A program made the translations under genes and the position numbers. From NCBI RefSeq assembly GCF_900109655.1, contig NZ_FOAT01000001.1, forward strand, positions 124,001 through 188,000: a stretch of DNA of 64,000 nt. Reading direction: 5' to 3'. The number at the start of each line of letters is the position of its first letter. The first letter of the stretch is position 1. Below, in pieces: positions 44,867 to 53,389 of the stretch. The stretch comes from Hominimerdicola alba. GTDB taxonomy: Bacteria > Bacillota > Clostridia > Oscillospirales > Ruminococcaceae. The notes beneath the pieces were generated by a model that worked only from the letters and a program-made list of their open reading frames with translations, did not search any database and had not been told where the DNA came from.

Positions 44867-46954
44867 TCATACAAGTCTTCTGAACTGCTTTTCTATATCC
44901 TTTTTGCTGAGGGTTATCAGCACAGGCCTGCCGTGGGGGCAATACCTAATATTTTCGTTTCCGTAGACGGCATTCAGCAAAGCCTGAAGCTCGATAGTGC
45001 TGTTGTTGTCATTTGCTTTTATTGCCGCCTTGCAGGCAATGGAATGATAAAGGTCATCGAAGATCTCCAGCTGTGGGTCATTCCTACACTGAATGAAATT
45101 CCTTGCAAGCTCGGTGATTATATCCGTGGGATTTTCCGAATCTCCAAGAATTATCGGAACGCCCTTAACTGCAACTGTCGGTGCAACATCGGGCTCAACT
45201 TCAAATCCAAGCTTGCCAAGTTTGTCAACATTAGCTGCCAGTGCATCAAATTCCTCATATGAAAGCATGACCATCACAGGTTCAAGAAGCATCTGAGTTT
45301 CCAGCTCACTGAGATCACTTTTTATCTTTTCAAAAATATATCTCTCGTGGGCGGCGTGCTTATCCATCAGCAGCATCTCATCACCGACCTGAGCAACAAC
45401 GTAAGTTCTGAAAAGCTCGCCGATGACTACAGGCTTTGGCTTTTCAGGTTCTTTTTTGACTTCCTGAACTACGGAACGGATAAAGCTTCTGTCATTTATA
45501 AAGTGGAAGCTTTCATCTTTTTTCTCTTCTTCGGGGGCCTCCGGGAGTGGGATATCCTGAAGTACCTTATTTATCTCCTCGACAGTTATCCTTTCGGGCT
45601 TTTTAGGCTCAGGCTGAGGAACAGGCTGTTCAAGACTGGCAAGGAAAAGGTCTTCACCCGATTTCCTTGCTTCTTCATCGATGGGGATGTTCTCCACTTT
45701 GGTTATCTTCGGCTGATAAAACTTGGGCTCGGGCGGTTCCGGGAGAGGTATCTCTTTTGCTGCTACAGGCTCGGGAACTAACTGCACCTGAACAGGCTTC
45801 TGTGCTGGCTGTTCAGTGATCTCCTGCAAAACCTTGTCAGCATCGGGGAGAGTTTCTTCCTCAACAGTAAATTCCAACTGAACACTCTTGTCCTCGGGTG
45901 GAAAATCATAAAGCTCGTGATCGGTAAAATTCCTGTGGTTTTCAAGTTTCAGCTCGTTAGGCTCGTCCTTCTCCATAAGACAGTTCTTCACCGCAAAATA
46001 GACCGCTTCATGTATCAGCTTTTCATCAGAAAAACGAACTTCTATTTTTGTGGGATGAACGTTAACGTCAATGGTGTTGGGCGGGACATCGATATAAAGC
46101 ACGCAGGCGGGAAATTTGCCAACCATAATATTGTTGCGGTAGGCTTCTTCGATGGCAGCTGCGCAGGCTTTTGACCTTACAAATCTGCTGTTTACGAAAA
46201 AATTCTGAAACTTTCGATTAGGCTTTGCAGAAAGTGGCTTCACCGTGTAGCCGTAAACGTGTATCCCCTGCCATGTGTAATCAACTTCGATAAGGCTGTT
46301 TGCGAATTCTCTGCCGTAAACGGAATAAACTGCGGAATATATCTTGCCGTCTCCCGCTGTGATTATCTCGGCTTTGTTATCACGTATGAGTTTGAAAGAA
46401 ACATCAGGGTGTGAAAGGGTCAGCTTTGTAACAAGGTCGGCTACGTGATTTGCTTCGGAACTGTCCTTTTTCAGAAATTTCAGCCTTGCGGGAACGTTAT
46501 AGAAAATATCTCTGACCACGAAAGTTGTGCCGTCGGGACAGCCGCACTGTTCGCTCGTTTTTTCAACTGCGCCCTCAATAGAATAATGAGTGCCGTAATT
46601 GTCATCACGGCGCTTTGTCAGCACATCGACCTTTGCTACCGCGCAAATAGAAGCAAGAGCTTCACCTCTGAAACCAAGGGTCATTATGCGGTCAAGGTCA
46701 TCTTTCTGAGATATCTTACTGGTGGCATGACGAAGAAAGGCTGTGGGCAGATCTTCGGGTGCTATGCCTTTGCCGTTGTCGGTCACTCTCATATAAGTCC
46801 TGCCGCCGTTCTTTATCTCAACGGTGATGACTGTTGCACCTGCATCTATGGCGTTTTCGAGAAGTTCCTTTATCACCGAGGCGGGTCTGTCGATGACCTC
46901 ACCCGCGGCGATAAGTTCGGAAACTTCCTTGCTCAAAACTCTTATCTCTGACAT
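44867..46954 (-). CDS. mutL: DNA mismatch repair protein MutL
   Basis: A 695-residue MutL with GHKL ATPase motifs ELLENAIDAGAT, DNGKGI and TLGFRGEALASI in the first 105 residues, a transducer domain, a long Pro/Glu-rich linker (about 340-500), and a C-terminal dimerisation/endonuclease domain. DKHAAHERYIFEKI near 535 matches the metal-binding DQHAAHERI-type endonuclease motif, with CPHGRPV at the C terminus. It should nick DNA under MutS control. Confidence 0.95.
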   Translation of the reverse strand: MSEIRVLSKEVSELIAAGEVIDRPASVIKELLENAIDAGATVITVEIKNGGRTYMRVTDNGKGIAPEDLPTAFLRHATSKISQKDDLDRIMTLGFRGEALASICAVAKVDVLTKRRDDNYGTHYSIEGAVEKTSEQCGCPDGTTFVVRDIFYNVPARLKFLKKDSSEANHVADLVTKLTLSHPDVSFKLIRDNKAEIITAGDGKIYSAVYSVYGREFANSLIEVDYTWQGIHVYGYTVKPLSAKPNRKFQNFFVNSRFVRSKACAAAIEEAYRNNIMVGKFPACVLYIDVPPNTIDVNVHPTKIEVRFSDEKLIHEAVYFAVKNCLMEKDEPNELKLENHRNFTDHELYDFPPEDKSVQLEFTVEEETLPDADKVLQEITEQPAQKPVQVQLVPEPVAAKEIPLPEPPEPKFYQPKITKVENIPIDEEARKSGEDLFLASLEQPVPQPEPKKPERITVEEINKVLQDIPLPEAPEEEKKDESFHFINDRSFIRSVVQEVKKEPEKPKPVVIGELFRTYVVAQVGDEMLLMDKHAAHERYIFEKIKSDLSELETQMLLEPVMVMLSYEEFDALAANVDKLGKLGFEVEPDVAPTVAVKGVPIILGDSENPTDIITELARNFIQCRNDPQLEIFDDLYHSIACKAAIKANDNNSTIELQALLNAVYGNENIRYCPHGRPVLITLSKKDIEKQFRRLV

Positions 46955-47074
46955 TTTACATTCCTGTTCTATGGCTCAAAGCCTATATCTGAATAATTCA
47001 TTACCCTTTCGGTCACGGATTATGACCTCATTTTCATCCTGCCATTCGAGTGTTCCCAATTTGTCAGTATAACT

Positions 47075-47617
47075 TTACCATGGGGCACTCGATGAAGCAT
47101 ATCTCATCCGACAAAGCTCTTTCCTGCCTTTATATATAACCAAATACAATTTCGCACAGTTAATGCTCTGCTCGACCTCGACAGCTGCCTTATGCTTTTT
47201 ATCGGGTGAGGTGACATACTTCCCGTACCTGAAATGATTGACAAATCCGCTCTCGGCTATCTGTTTCTTCACACGTTCGAAAAAAGACATATCCCAGCCC
47301 CTTTCACCGCCGTAAAACTGAACAGCGTCCATGATCGTTCTGAGCCAGAAACTGCTTTTTTCGGAGTTATCCAAGCTCAGATATGAGCAATTGTCAAAGG
47401 GGATATGCAATATGGGAAAGCTTTCTTGTTGCTCCAAACTCTCACTGTCAGCAAAAGCATCCATACAGATATTGAGCATTTTACAGCTGTCATTTTCATA
47501 GTATCTCATAAGCTTTACAAACATATCCGCCACATGAGCCGACTCACTTCGCACAAGCTTTGTGTCTTCTTGTTTATCGTCACTGCGGCAGAATATGTTT
47601 ATATCTTTAAGTCTCAT
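47075..47617 (-). CDS. Unrecognised gene between mutS and mutL, possibly cut short by a stop codon
   Basis: A 180-residue acidic-to-neutral soluble protein with no recognised domain. Its start overlaps the mutS stop by 4 bases, so it is coupled to mutS. After the TAA at 47075-47077, the same frame stays open for 32 more codons to TGA at 46976-46978. That extension (KLGTLEWQDENEV, IIRDRKGNELFRYRL) reads like a normal beta-rich protein C terminus. The ORF may be a nonsense-truncated gene, or the extension may be chance. Confidence 0.6.
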   Translation of the reverse strand: MRLKDINIFCRSDDKQEDTKLVRSESAHVADMFVKLMRYYENDSCKMLNICMDAFADSESLEQQESFPILHIPFDNCSYLSLDNSEKSSFWLRTIMDAVQFYGGERGWDMSFFERVKKQIAESGFVNHFRYGKYVTSPDKKHKAAVEVEQSINCAKLYLVIYKGRKELCRMRYASSSAPW

Positions 47618-50229
47618 ACATACCTCAGCAGATCTTTTACAAACTCCCTGAGTTCCTCATCGTTCATTTCGTCGATGTTGGTCTTGCGGAGTTTGTCCGT
47701 AACTATGCTGTCGCTAATCCTGTCGAAGGATATCTGTCCGCTGTCGCTTTCTGCAACTGCAGCTTTCGCTTTTATTGACTCAGCTTCCATTTCTCCAAGG
47801 AGCGATTTTGCTCTGCCGATTATCTTGTTCGGCAGACCCGCAAGCTTAGCAACTTCTATACCAAAGCTTTCATCTGCTCCACCCTTTACTATCTTACGCA
47901 GGAACTTGATATTATCTCCCTGGCGCTTCACCGCAACGGAATAATTCTTCACACCTTCAAGTTCGTCTTCAAGAGCAATAAGCTCATGGTAATGGGTAGC
48001 AAAAAGGGTCTTGCATCCAAGAGAGCGGGAAGTTGAGATAAACTCCGATACCGCGCGGGCTATGGCGATTCCGTCAAAAGTAGAAGTACCTCTGCCAACC
48101 TCATCGAGAATGACAAGGCTGTTCTTTGTGGCGTGCTTTACGATGTCAGCTACCTCGCTCATTTCAACCATAAATGTTGACTGTCCTGCGGTAAGGTCAT
48201 CGGATGCGCCTATTCTCGTGAATATCTGGTCAACTACCGAGATCTTTGCATAGTCCGCAGGTACAAAACAGCCTATCTGCGCCATAAGGGTTATCAGTGC
48301 AACCTGACGCATATATGTGGATTTACCCGACATATTCGGACCTGTTATAACAGCCATACGGTTGCCAGTCAGGTCAAGATAGGTGTCATTCGGCACAAAA
48401 ACTTCGTCCTGCTGCATCAGTTCAACAACAGGGTGTCTGCCGTTTTTGATATTGATGATACCGTCGATAGCGATCTCGGGCTTGGTATAATTGTTCTTGA
48501 TCGACGCAGTCGCGTAAGAGCAGAGAACGTCTATCTCAGCCACAGCGGTAGCAGTTTCCTGAACTAGTCTAAGCTGAGTGGCGATGAACTCTCTTACCTC
48601 GCCGAAGATCTCCTGCTCGAGGGTAAGTATCTTGTCACTTGCACCGAGAATGGTGTTCTCAGCAACTTTCAGTTCATCGGTTATAAATCTTTCGCAGTTG
48701 GCAAGAGTCTGTTTTCTGATATAATGATCGGGTATCAGATCGTAGTAGGATTTTGTGACCTCTATATAATATCCGAAGACCCTGTTATAGCCGATTTTCA
48801 GATTCTTGATGCCTGTCTTTTCCTTTTCGCGCTCGGCTATATCATCGATCAGACCTTTACCGCCCGAAATGATATTTCTCAGACCGTCAAGCTGTTCGTT
48901 GAAGCCCTCACGGATAACTCCGCCGTCCTTGACATTTGCGGGAGGTTCGTCCACGATGGCATTTTCAACAAGGTTCGATACCGCATCAAGGGTGGATATC
49001 CTGCCGGTGCAGTCCTTGATAAGCTTGCCGTCAAATGCGGAGAGCAGTCTTTTCAGCTCGGGAAGTTTCAGCGCTGTAAGTGAAAGTGACTTGAGGTCGC
49101 GTGGGCTTGCAGAACGGTACATTACCCTGGTCATAAGACGTTCAAGGTCATAAACACCGCTAAGCACTTCGCGTATCTCACCAAGAGAAACAGGATCGCG
49201 GACAAGCTGTTCAACTGCGTTAAGCCTGTCGATGATCTTCGCGGGATTGATAAGGGGCTGTTCCAGCCATGATTTCAGCATACGGTTGCCCATGGAGGTC
49301 TTTGTATTGCTGATGACCCAGAGAAGAGAGCCCTTTTTCTGCTTGTTTCGCAGTGTCTCTGTAAGTTCAAGATTTCTGCGGGCAGTAAAGCCTATGGTCA
49401 TTATGGGGTCGGCATCATGACGGGTTATTTCCGAGAATCTTCCAACCAGTGCTTTTTGTGTTTCGTGTATATATGCGAAAAGTCCGCATACCGCATAGGC
49501 GCAGAGACTATCAGCTTTCAGTCCCAATGAATCAAGACTGTTTACCGAGAACTGTGTGAGAACTTCGTCAGTATGATTAGCAGGGTCGAAGTCTGCGTCT
49601 TCAAGAAGCTGAACACTGGTCTTTATCTTTTCACGGATAAATGCAGATATCTCTCTGTTGGAAAGGATAGCGTCATTTATCAGTATCTCCGATGGCGCAA
49701 ATCTTGAAAGCTCGTTTATAGCGCTGTTGGCTGTATCCTTGCCGGTAAAGTCAAAAAGATGAACTTCACCTGTGGAGATATCCGCCAGACAAAGTGCCGC
49801 CTCTTTTGACTGCATATAGAACGCACAGAGATAATTGTTTGAGGACTCGTCCAGCATACTGCTTTCAATAAGCGTGCCGGGAGTGACAACCCTGATGACA
49901 TCACGTGGAACAAGACCTTGGCATTCCGAGGGGTCTTTTGTCTGCTCACATATCGCCACCATGTGACCTTTTTCTATCAGCTTTTTAAGATAAACATCAC
50001 AGGCATGGAAAGGCACGCCGCACATAGGGGCGCGTTCCTCAAGACCGCAGTCTCTGCCCGTAAGGGTAAGCTCCAGTTCCTTTGAAACGATCAGTGCATC
50101 GTCAAAAAACATTTCGTAAAAATCACCCAGACGGTAGAAAAGAATGTGGTTTTTGTACTTCTTTTTCACCGCCAGATACTGTTTCATCATGGGTGTAAGC
50201 TTTGATTCATCTATCTCTTTAAGTGTCAC
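47614..50229 (-). CDS. mutS: DNA mismatch repair protein MutS
   Basis: Full-length MutS, 871 residues. The mismatch-reading domain holds FYRLGDFYEMF near residues 31-41 (Phe and Glu of the F-x-E site), followed by connector, core and clamp domains. The ATPase has Walker A GPNMSGKSTYM near 620, Walker B VILDEVGRGTSTFDG near 695, and ATHYHEL. It starts MutL-dependent repair of replication errors. The start is GTG 50229. Domain order and length are normal, so mismatch repair looks complete with mutL. Confidence 0.96.
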   Translation of the reverse strand: MTLKEIDESKLTPMMKQYLAVKKKYKNHILFYRLGDFYEMFFDDALIVSKELELTLTGRDCGLEERAPMCGVPFHACDVYLKKLIEKGHMVAICEQTKDPSECQGLVPRDVIRVVTPGTLIESSMLDESSNNYLCAFYMQSKEAALCLADISTGEVHLFDFTGKDTANSAINELSRFAPSEILINDAILSNREISAFIREKIKTSVQLLEDADFDPANHTDEVLTQFSVNSLDSLGLKADSLCAYAVCGLFAYIHETQKALVGRFSEITRHDADPIMTIGFTARRNLELTETLRNKQKKGSLLWVISNTKTSMGNRMLKSWLEQPLINPAKIIDRLNAVEQLVRDPVSLGEIREVLSGVYDLERLMTRVMYRSASPRDLKSLSLTALKLPELKRLLSAFDGKLIKDCTGRISTLDAVSNLVENAIVDEPPANVKDGGVIREGFNEQLDGLRNIISGGKGLIDDIAEREKEKTGIKNLKIGYNRVFGYYIEVTKSYYDLIPDHYIRKQTLANCERFITDELKVAENTILGASDKILTLEQEIFGEVREFIATQLRLVQETATAVAEIDVLCSYATASIKNNYTKPEIAIDGIINIKNGRHPVVELMQQDEVFVPNDTYLDLTGNRMAVITGPNMSGKSTYMRQVALITLMAQIGCFVPADYAKISVVDQIFTRIGASDDLTAGQSTFMVEMSEVADIVKHATKNSLVILDEVGRGTSTFDGIAIARAVSEFISTSRSLGCKTLFATHYHELIALEDELEGVKNYSVAVKRQGDNIKFLRKIVKGGADESFGIEVAKLAGLPNKIIGRAKSLLGEMEAESIKAKAAVAESDSGQISFDRISDSIVTDKLRKTNIDEMNDEELREFVKDLLRYV

Positions 50230-50258
50230 TTCTGCCCGCTCCGTTCTATTTAATGGAT

Positions 50259-50267
50259 ATTATATCA
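50259..50267 (-). promoter_or_regulatory. Candidate extended -10 promoter for mutS
   Basis: TGATATAAT on the minus strand, 30 bases before the mutS start, matches an extended -10; no -35 is evident. It could give mutS expression separate from miaB. Confidence 0.35.
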
Positions 50268-50271
50268 AATA

Positions 50272-50682
50272 CTAGCCGCAGCCGCCGCAAGTTGAGCAGC
50301 TTCCCGTGCAACCTGAGGGTGCCTGTGCAGGGCAAGTCTCGGGATCTTCGCCGTTCGCTGCCTGCTGAAGTATGTAGTATACGCTCTTCATAAGCGCATC
50401 GATATCAGCCTTAGCCTCATTATACTCGATCATCTTGGGCATTGCCATGATCTTCTCATAAAGTTCCTTGATATCGTGATCGAGAGTTGTGAGCCTGTCA
50501 GCATCCTTATCGGGCTTTCTCATCTCAACACTGAGATCCTGACGCATCTGGTTGAACTTGCCGATCTCGTTCTGTATCTCGGTATCGGTATCGTTCAGCG
50601 CACAAGCTGCCTCGTACTTCTTGTATCTTTCATCTTCCTGAATGGCTTTCCCAAGCTGTCTTGTAAGTTCTATAACGTTCAT
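50272..50682 (-). CDS. ylbF: YlbF-family protein with Cys-rich tail
   Basis: A 136-residue protein. Residues 1-110 form the YlbF/YmcA helical domain (AIQEDERYKKYEAA ... MRQDLSVEM ... LYEKIMAMPKMIEYNEAK). The last 25 residues carry six cysteines, ending GCTGSCSTCGGCG. YlbF and YmcA (RicF/RicA) form the Ric complex with RicT, which binds 4Fe-4S clusters and directs RNase Y cleavage. It lies just after miaB, another iron-sulphur protein. Confidence 0.85.
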   Translation of the reverse strand: MNVIELTRQLGKAIQEDERYKKYEAACALNDTDTEIQNEIGKFNQMRQDLSVEMRKPDKDADRLTTLDHDIKELYEKIMAMPKMIEYNEAKADIDALMKSVYYILQQAANGEDPETCPAQAPSGCTGSCSTCGGCG

Positions 50683-50704
50683 TTTTACTACTCCTTAAAC
50701 TATA

Positions 50705-52102
50705 TTATTCAGTGACAATTTCGCCCTCAAGCGCCCAGTTCATAGCCTTGGTTATGCGCACGTTGACGAATTCACCTATGTACTTTTTATCTGCGGGAAA
50801 CTCGACAATGATATTCTCATCATTCTTGCCCGTTAGCCATCCTTCGCCTGTTCTGCCCTCGCCATCAACGAGAACTTCCACGGTCTTGCCAACAAATCTG
50901 CCGAACCATTCGGAAGTGATCTCCCTCTGTTCGAGAAGAAGTTCCCTCAGCCACAGACCTTTCTGCTTGTCCGATACACTATCTTCCATTTCAGCGGCGG
51001 GTGTTCCCGAACGTCTTGAATACACGAAGGAATAAATGTTGTCATACTTCACACGCTTTATGAGTTCCTTTGTCTGACAGAATTCCTCATAGCTCTCACC
51101 GGGGAAACCTACTATCAGGTCAGTGGTGAATGAGAAATCCGGCATACGTCCACGGGCGTAATCTATCATTTCCATATACTTTTCCACAGTGTAGCGGCGG
51201 TTCATAGCTTTGAGCACCCTGTCGCTGCCTGCCTGTACAGGAAGATGCAGATGCTTGCAGATATGTCTGCTGTCGATTATCGTGTCTATCAGTTCTTTGG
51301 TAGCATCCTTGGGGTGACTGGACATGAAACGTATGCGGAATTTTCCGTCAATCGAATCTATATCCCTCAAAAGCTGCGGAAATCCGTAAGCATAGGAATT
51401 AACGTTCTGTCCCAGCAAAGTTATCTCCTTATAGCCCTGATCAACAAGTCTCCTGACTTCAGCAAGAACGGCTTCGGGCTTTCTGCTCCGCTCTCTGCCG
51501 CGTACATAAGGAACTATGCAGTAGGTGCAGAAATTGTTGCAGCCATACATTATCGGTACAAACGCCCTGAACTTGTCATCACGAAGCTGAGTCATTCCCT
51601 CGTCTATCTCGGTGCAGATCTCCGACTGATTGAAAAGACGGCGGTGCTTTGATATAACTTCCCAGAGCATGGAGTACAGCTCATTATAAGCAAAAGTGCC
51701 GAAAACCAAATCGACCTGTCGGTAAGAATCCTTTATCTTATCGGCTACGTGCTTCTGCTGGGCCATACAGCCGCAGATACCTATTATCAGGTCTTTCCTG
51801 TTCTCTTTCAGCTTTTTGAAATTTCCGATATTGCCGAACACTCTATCCTCTGCATTTTCACGTACAGCACAGGTATTCAGCAGGATAAGCTGAGCATTAT
51901 CGGTAACATCGGTAAATTCATAACCGACTTTAGCCAGCATACCCTTTATCTTTTCACCGTCACTGACATTCTGCTGACAGCCGTAGGAATGTATAAAAGC
52001 CATGGGTGCATGACCGTTGTCGGAACGGAATTTTTCTGCCCATTCGGCAAGCCTGCGTGAAGCTTCCTCTTTACCGACATCGGAAACATATAATTCTGAC
52101 AT
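50705..52102 (-). CDS. miaB: tRNA-2-methylthio-N6-dimethylallyladenosine synthase
   Basis: A 465-residue methylthiotransferase. The N-terminal UPF0004 domain has cysteines in SYGCQQN, LNTCAVRE and GICGCMAQQ; the radical SAM motif is CNNFCTYCIVPYVRGRERSRK; a TRAM domain ends the chain. It methylthiolates i6A37 made by MiaA, encoded downstream in the same cluster. ATG 52102 has TGAGGT just upstream; a longer frame would add 9 unlike residues. Confidence 0.95.
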   Translation of the reverse strand: MSELYVSDVGKEEASRRLAEWAEKFRSDNGHAPMAFIHSYGCQQNVSDGEKIKGMLAKVGYEFTDVTDNAQLILLNTCAVRENAEDRVFGNIGNFKKLKENRKDLIIGICGCMAQQKHVADKIKDSYRQVDLVFGTFAYNELYSMLWEVISKHRRLFNQSEICTEIDEGMTQLRDDKFRAFVPIMYGCNNFCTYCIVPYVRGRERSRKPEAVLAEVRRLVDQGYKEITLLGQNVNSYAYGFPQLLRDIDSIDGKFRIRFMSSHPKDATKELIDTIIDSRHICKHLHLPVQAGSDRVLKAMNRRYTVEKYMEMIDYARGRMPDFSFTTDLIVGFPGESYEEFCQTKELIKRVKYDNIYSFVYSRRSGTPAAEMEDSVSDKQKGLWLRELLLEQREITSEWFGRFVGKTVEVLVDGEGRTGEGWLTGKNDENIIVEFPADKKYIGEFVNVRITKAMNWALEGEIVTE

Positions 52103-52147
52103 CACTAACCTCATTTCAATCGTAAGCAAAGATACTGCGTGTCATGG

Positions 52148-52180
52148 CCGACATTTTTAAGTTATAAAAGTAAATGTCGG
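52148..52180. promoter_or_regulatory. Inverted repeat upstream of miaB
   Basis: CCGACATTT and AAATGTCGG are exact inverted copies 15 bases apart. A TATAAC box on the minus strand lies inside the gap, so the arms may flank a -10. It could be an operator or a leader hairpin. Confidence 0.45.
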
Positions 52181-52299
52181 TCAATCTGCAACATACTGTA
52201 TTATTATATATCTTTTCGGGAAATTTGTCAACATTAAAAGTGCTGACAAAGCCCTCTTAAACCCTCAGTATAAGTAAATTTTTTCTTTCATTGATATCT

Positions 52300-52338
52300 G
52301 ACAAAAGCAAAAGCACCTCCGAAAAATCGAAAGTGCTT
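52300..52338 (-). terminator. Intrinsic terminator of the SCIFF operon
   Basis: AAGCAC pairs with GTGCTT on the minus strand with partial inner pairing, followed by a TTTTG-CTTTTG tail. It lies 34 bases after the last gene of the operon. Confidence 0.65.
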
Positions 52339-52371
52339 ATTAATCTTATAGTTTTTCAGGAAAATGTAACG

Positions 52372-52725
52372 TCATTCGATGACGAGTTTTCCCTCTGCAT
52401 CGCAGAAAACGTGTCTGCCGAGGATAGTCCTCAGTGCCTTGATATTCTCTATATCAGTTGAAGCGAATTCAAGGTGACACTGCTTTGAGCCGTAATAGAT
52501 ATCGTACTCAAAATAGTCCTGCACGTAAACGCTAAATTTATTCAGGATATCCTCCAGCGGGTGCTGTGAGATATCGCTTGCGTCTTCGTGCTCGCCATAC
52601 TCGGGTTCCTGTTCAAAAGAAATGCTGGTAAAATACAGACCATCATATTCATAAATCCCCGCAGCAACGCAGTTTACACCGTCAGCGCAGTATTTTGAGG
52701 GATAGTAATCTGCAATATTTTTCAT
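52372..52725 (-). CDS. Unrecognised protein at the end of the SCIFF operon
   Basis: A 117-residue soluble acidic protein, rich in Tyr and Asp, with no signal, membrane segment or known motif. ATG 52725 has GGAGG six bases upstream and starts one base after the previous stop, so a longer frame reaching back into the SUKH-like gene was dropped. The SMI1/SUKH neighbour and its small acidic nature recall immunity proteins, but nothing in the protein proves it. It is the last of four tightly spaced genes starting at scfA. Confidence 0.65.
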   Translation of the reverse strand: MKNIADYYPSKYCADGVNCVAAGIYEYDGLYFTSISFEQEPEYGEHEDASDISQHPLEDILNKFSVYVQDYFEYDIYYGSKQCHLEFASTDIENIKALRTILGRHVFCDAEGKLVIE

Positions 52726-52726
52726 C

Positions 52727-53389
52727 TTAGTCCTCCTCGGGGTCAATATCAAGTAAAGGCAGAACCGCTTTTTCAGCAGCATCAAAGCCTTCCTCGCTTT
52801 TTGATGCAAACATCACAAGGCTTCTGCAACTGTCGGGCATAAGAGCCAGATAGGAATCTTCGTTGATACGGTAGAACTGAGCACCCTGATATATCCCGCT
52901 GTCTGCATACTCGATGTGCTCAAATTCACTGCGGATATTTTCAGCCTGTTCTTCATCAGCTTCCAGATAATCTTCCGTCGCATACTCAAGACCGCTTGTC
53001 ACTGCACAAAGATATCCCTCGGAGATAAGGAATTTTGAAAGGCTGTCCCCAGTTAGAAACCATTCTCCACGGTCATAGCTCTCATATACAGGCGGGTCGG
53101 GCTTGTCCATATCCTCAAGCTTTATTCCCCAGAAGGATACACTCTGATTTTCAGAGAAGAAAACATAGTATCCCTGATCCTTATACATACCGACTTTCTC
53201 GGCAGGCATAAGATAATCACCTGCGGAATTCGATGCAAGCGCATCACAGCCCGCGCACTGTCTGTAGTAGTCCTCCAATGTATCAGGAATACTGCAATAT
53301 TCAGCTTTCAGCGCGGCTATTATATCCTCGCTCCAGCCCATAGGCTCTGTCAAATCAAACAGCTCTAGAAGTTCTCTGTAATCAAACAT
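52727..53389 (-). CDS. SMI1/KNR4 (SUKH)-like protein
   Basis: A 220-residue acidic soluble protein with a SUKH-like N-terminal half: YCSIPDTLEDYYRQCAG near residues 30-47, then YVFFSENQSVSFWGI and DPPVYESY near 75-105, marks I associate with SMI1/KNR4 proteins. In bacteria these often give immunity against polymorphic toxins, though others have housekeeping roles. Its ATG overlaps the scfB stop by one base (TAATG), so it is translated together with the maturase. The C-terminal half is not recognised. Confidence 0.65.
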   Translation of the reverse strand: MFDYRELLELFDLTEPMGWSEDIIAALKAEYCSIPDTLEDYYRQCAGCDALASNSAGDYLMPAEKVGMYKDQGYYVFFSENQSVSFWGIKLEDMDKPDPPVYESYDRGEWFLTGDSLSKFLISEGYLCAVTSGLEYATEDYLEADEEQAENIRSEFEHIEYADSGIYQGAQFYRINEDSYLALMPDSCRSLVMFASKSEEGFDAAEKAVLPLLDIDPEED

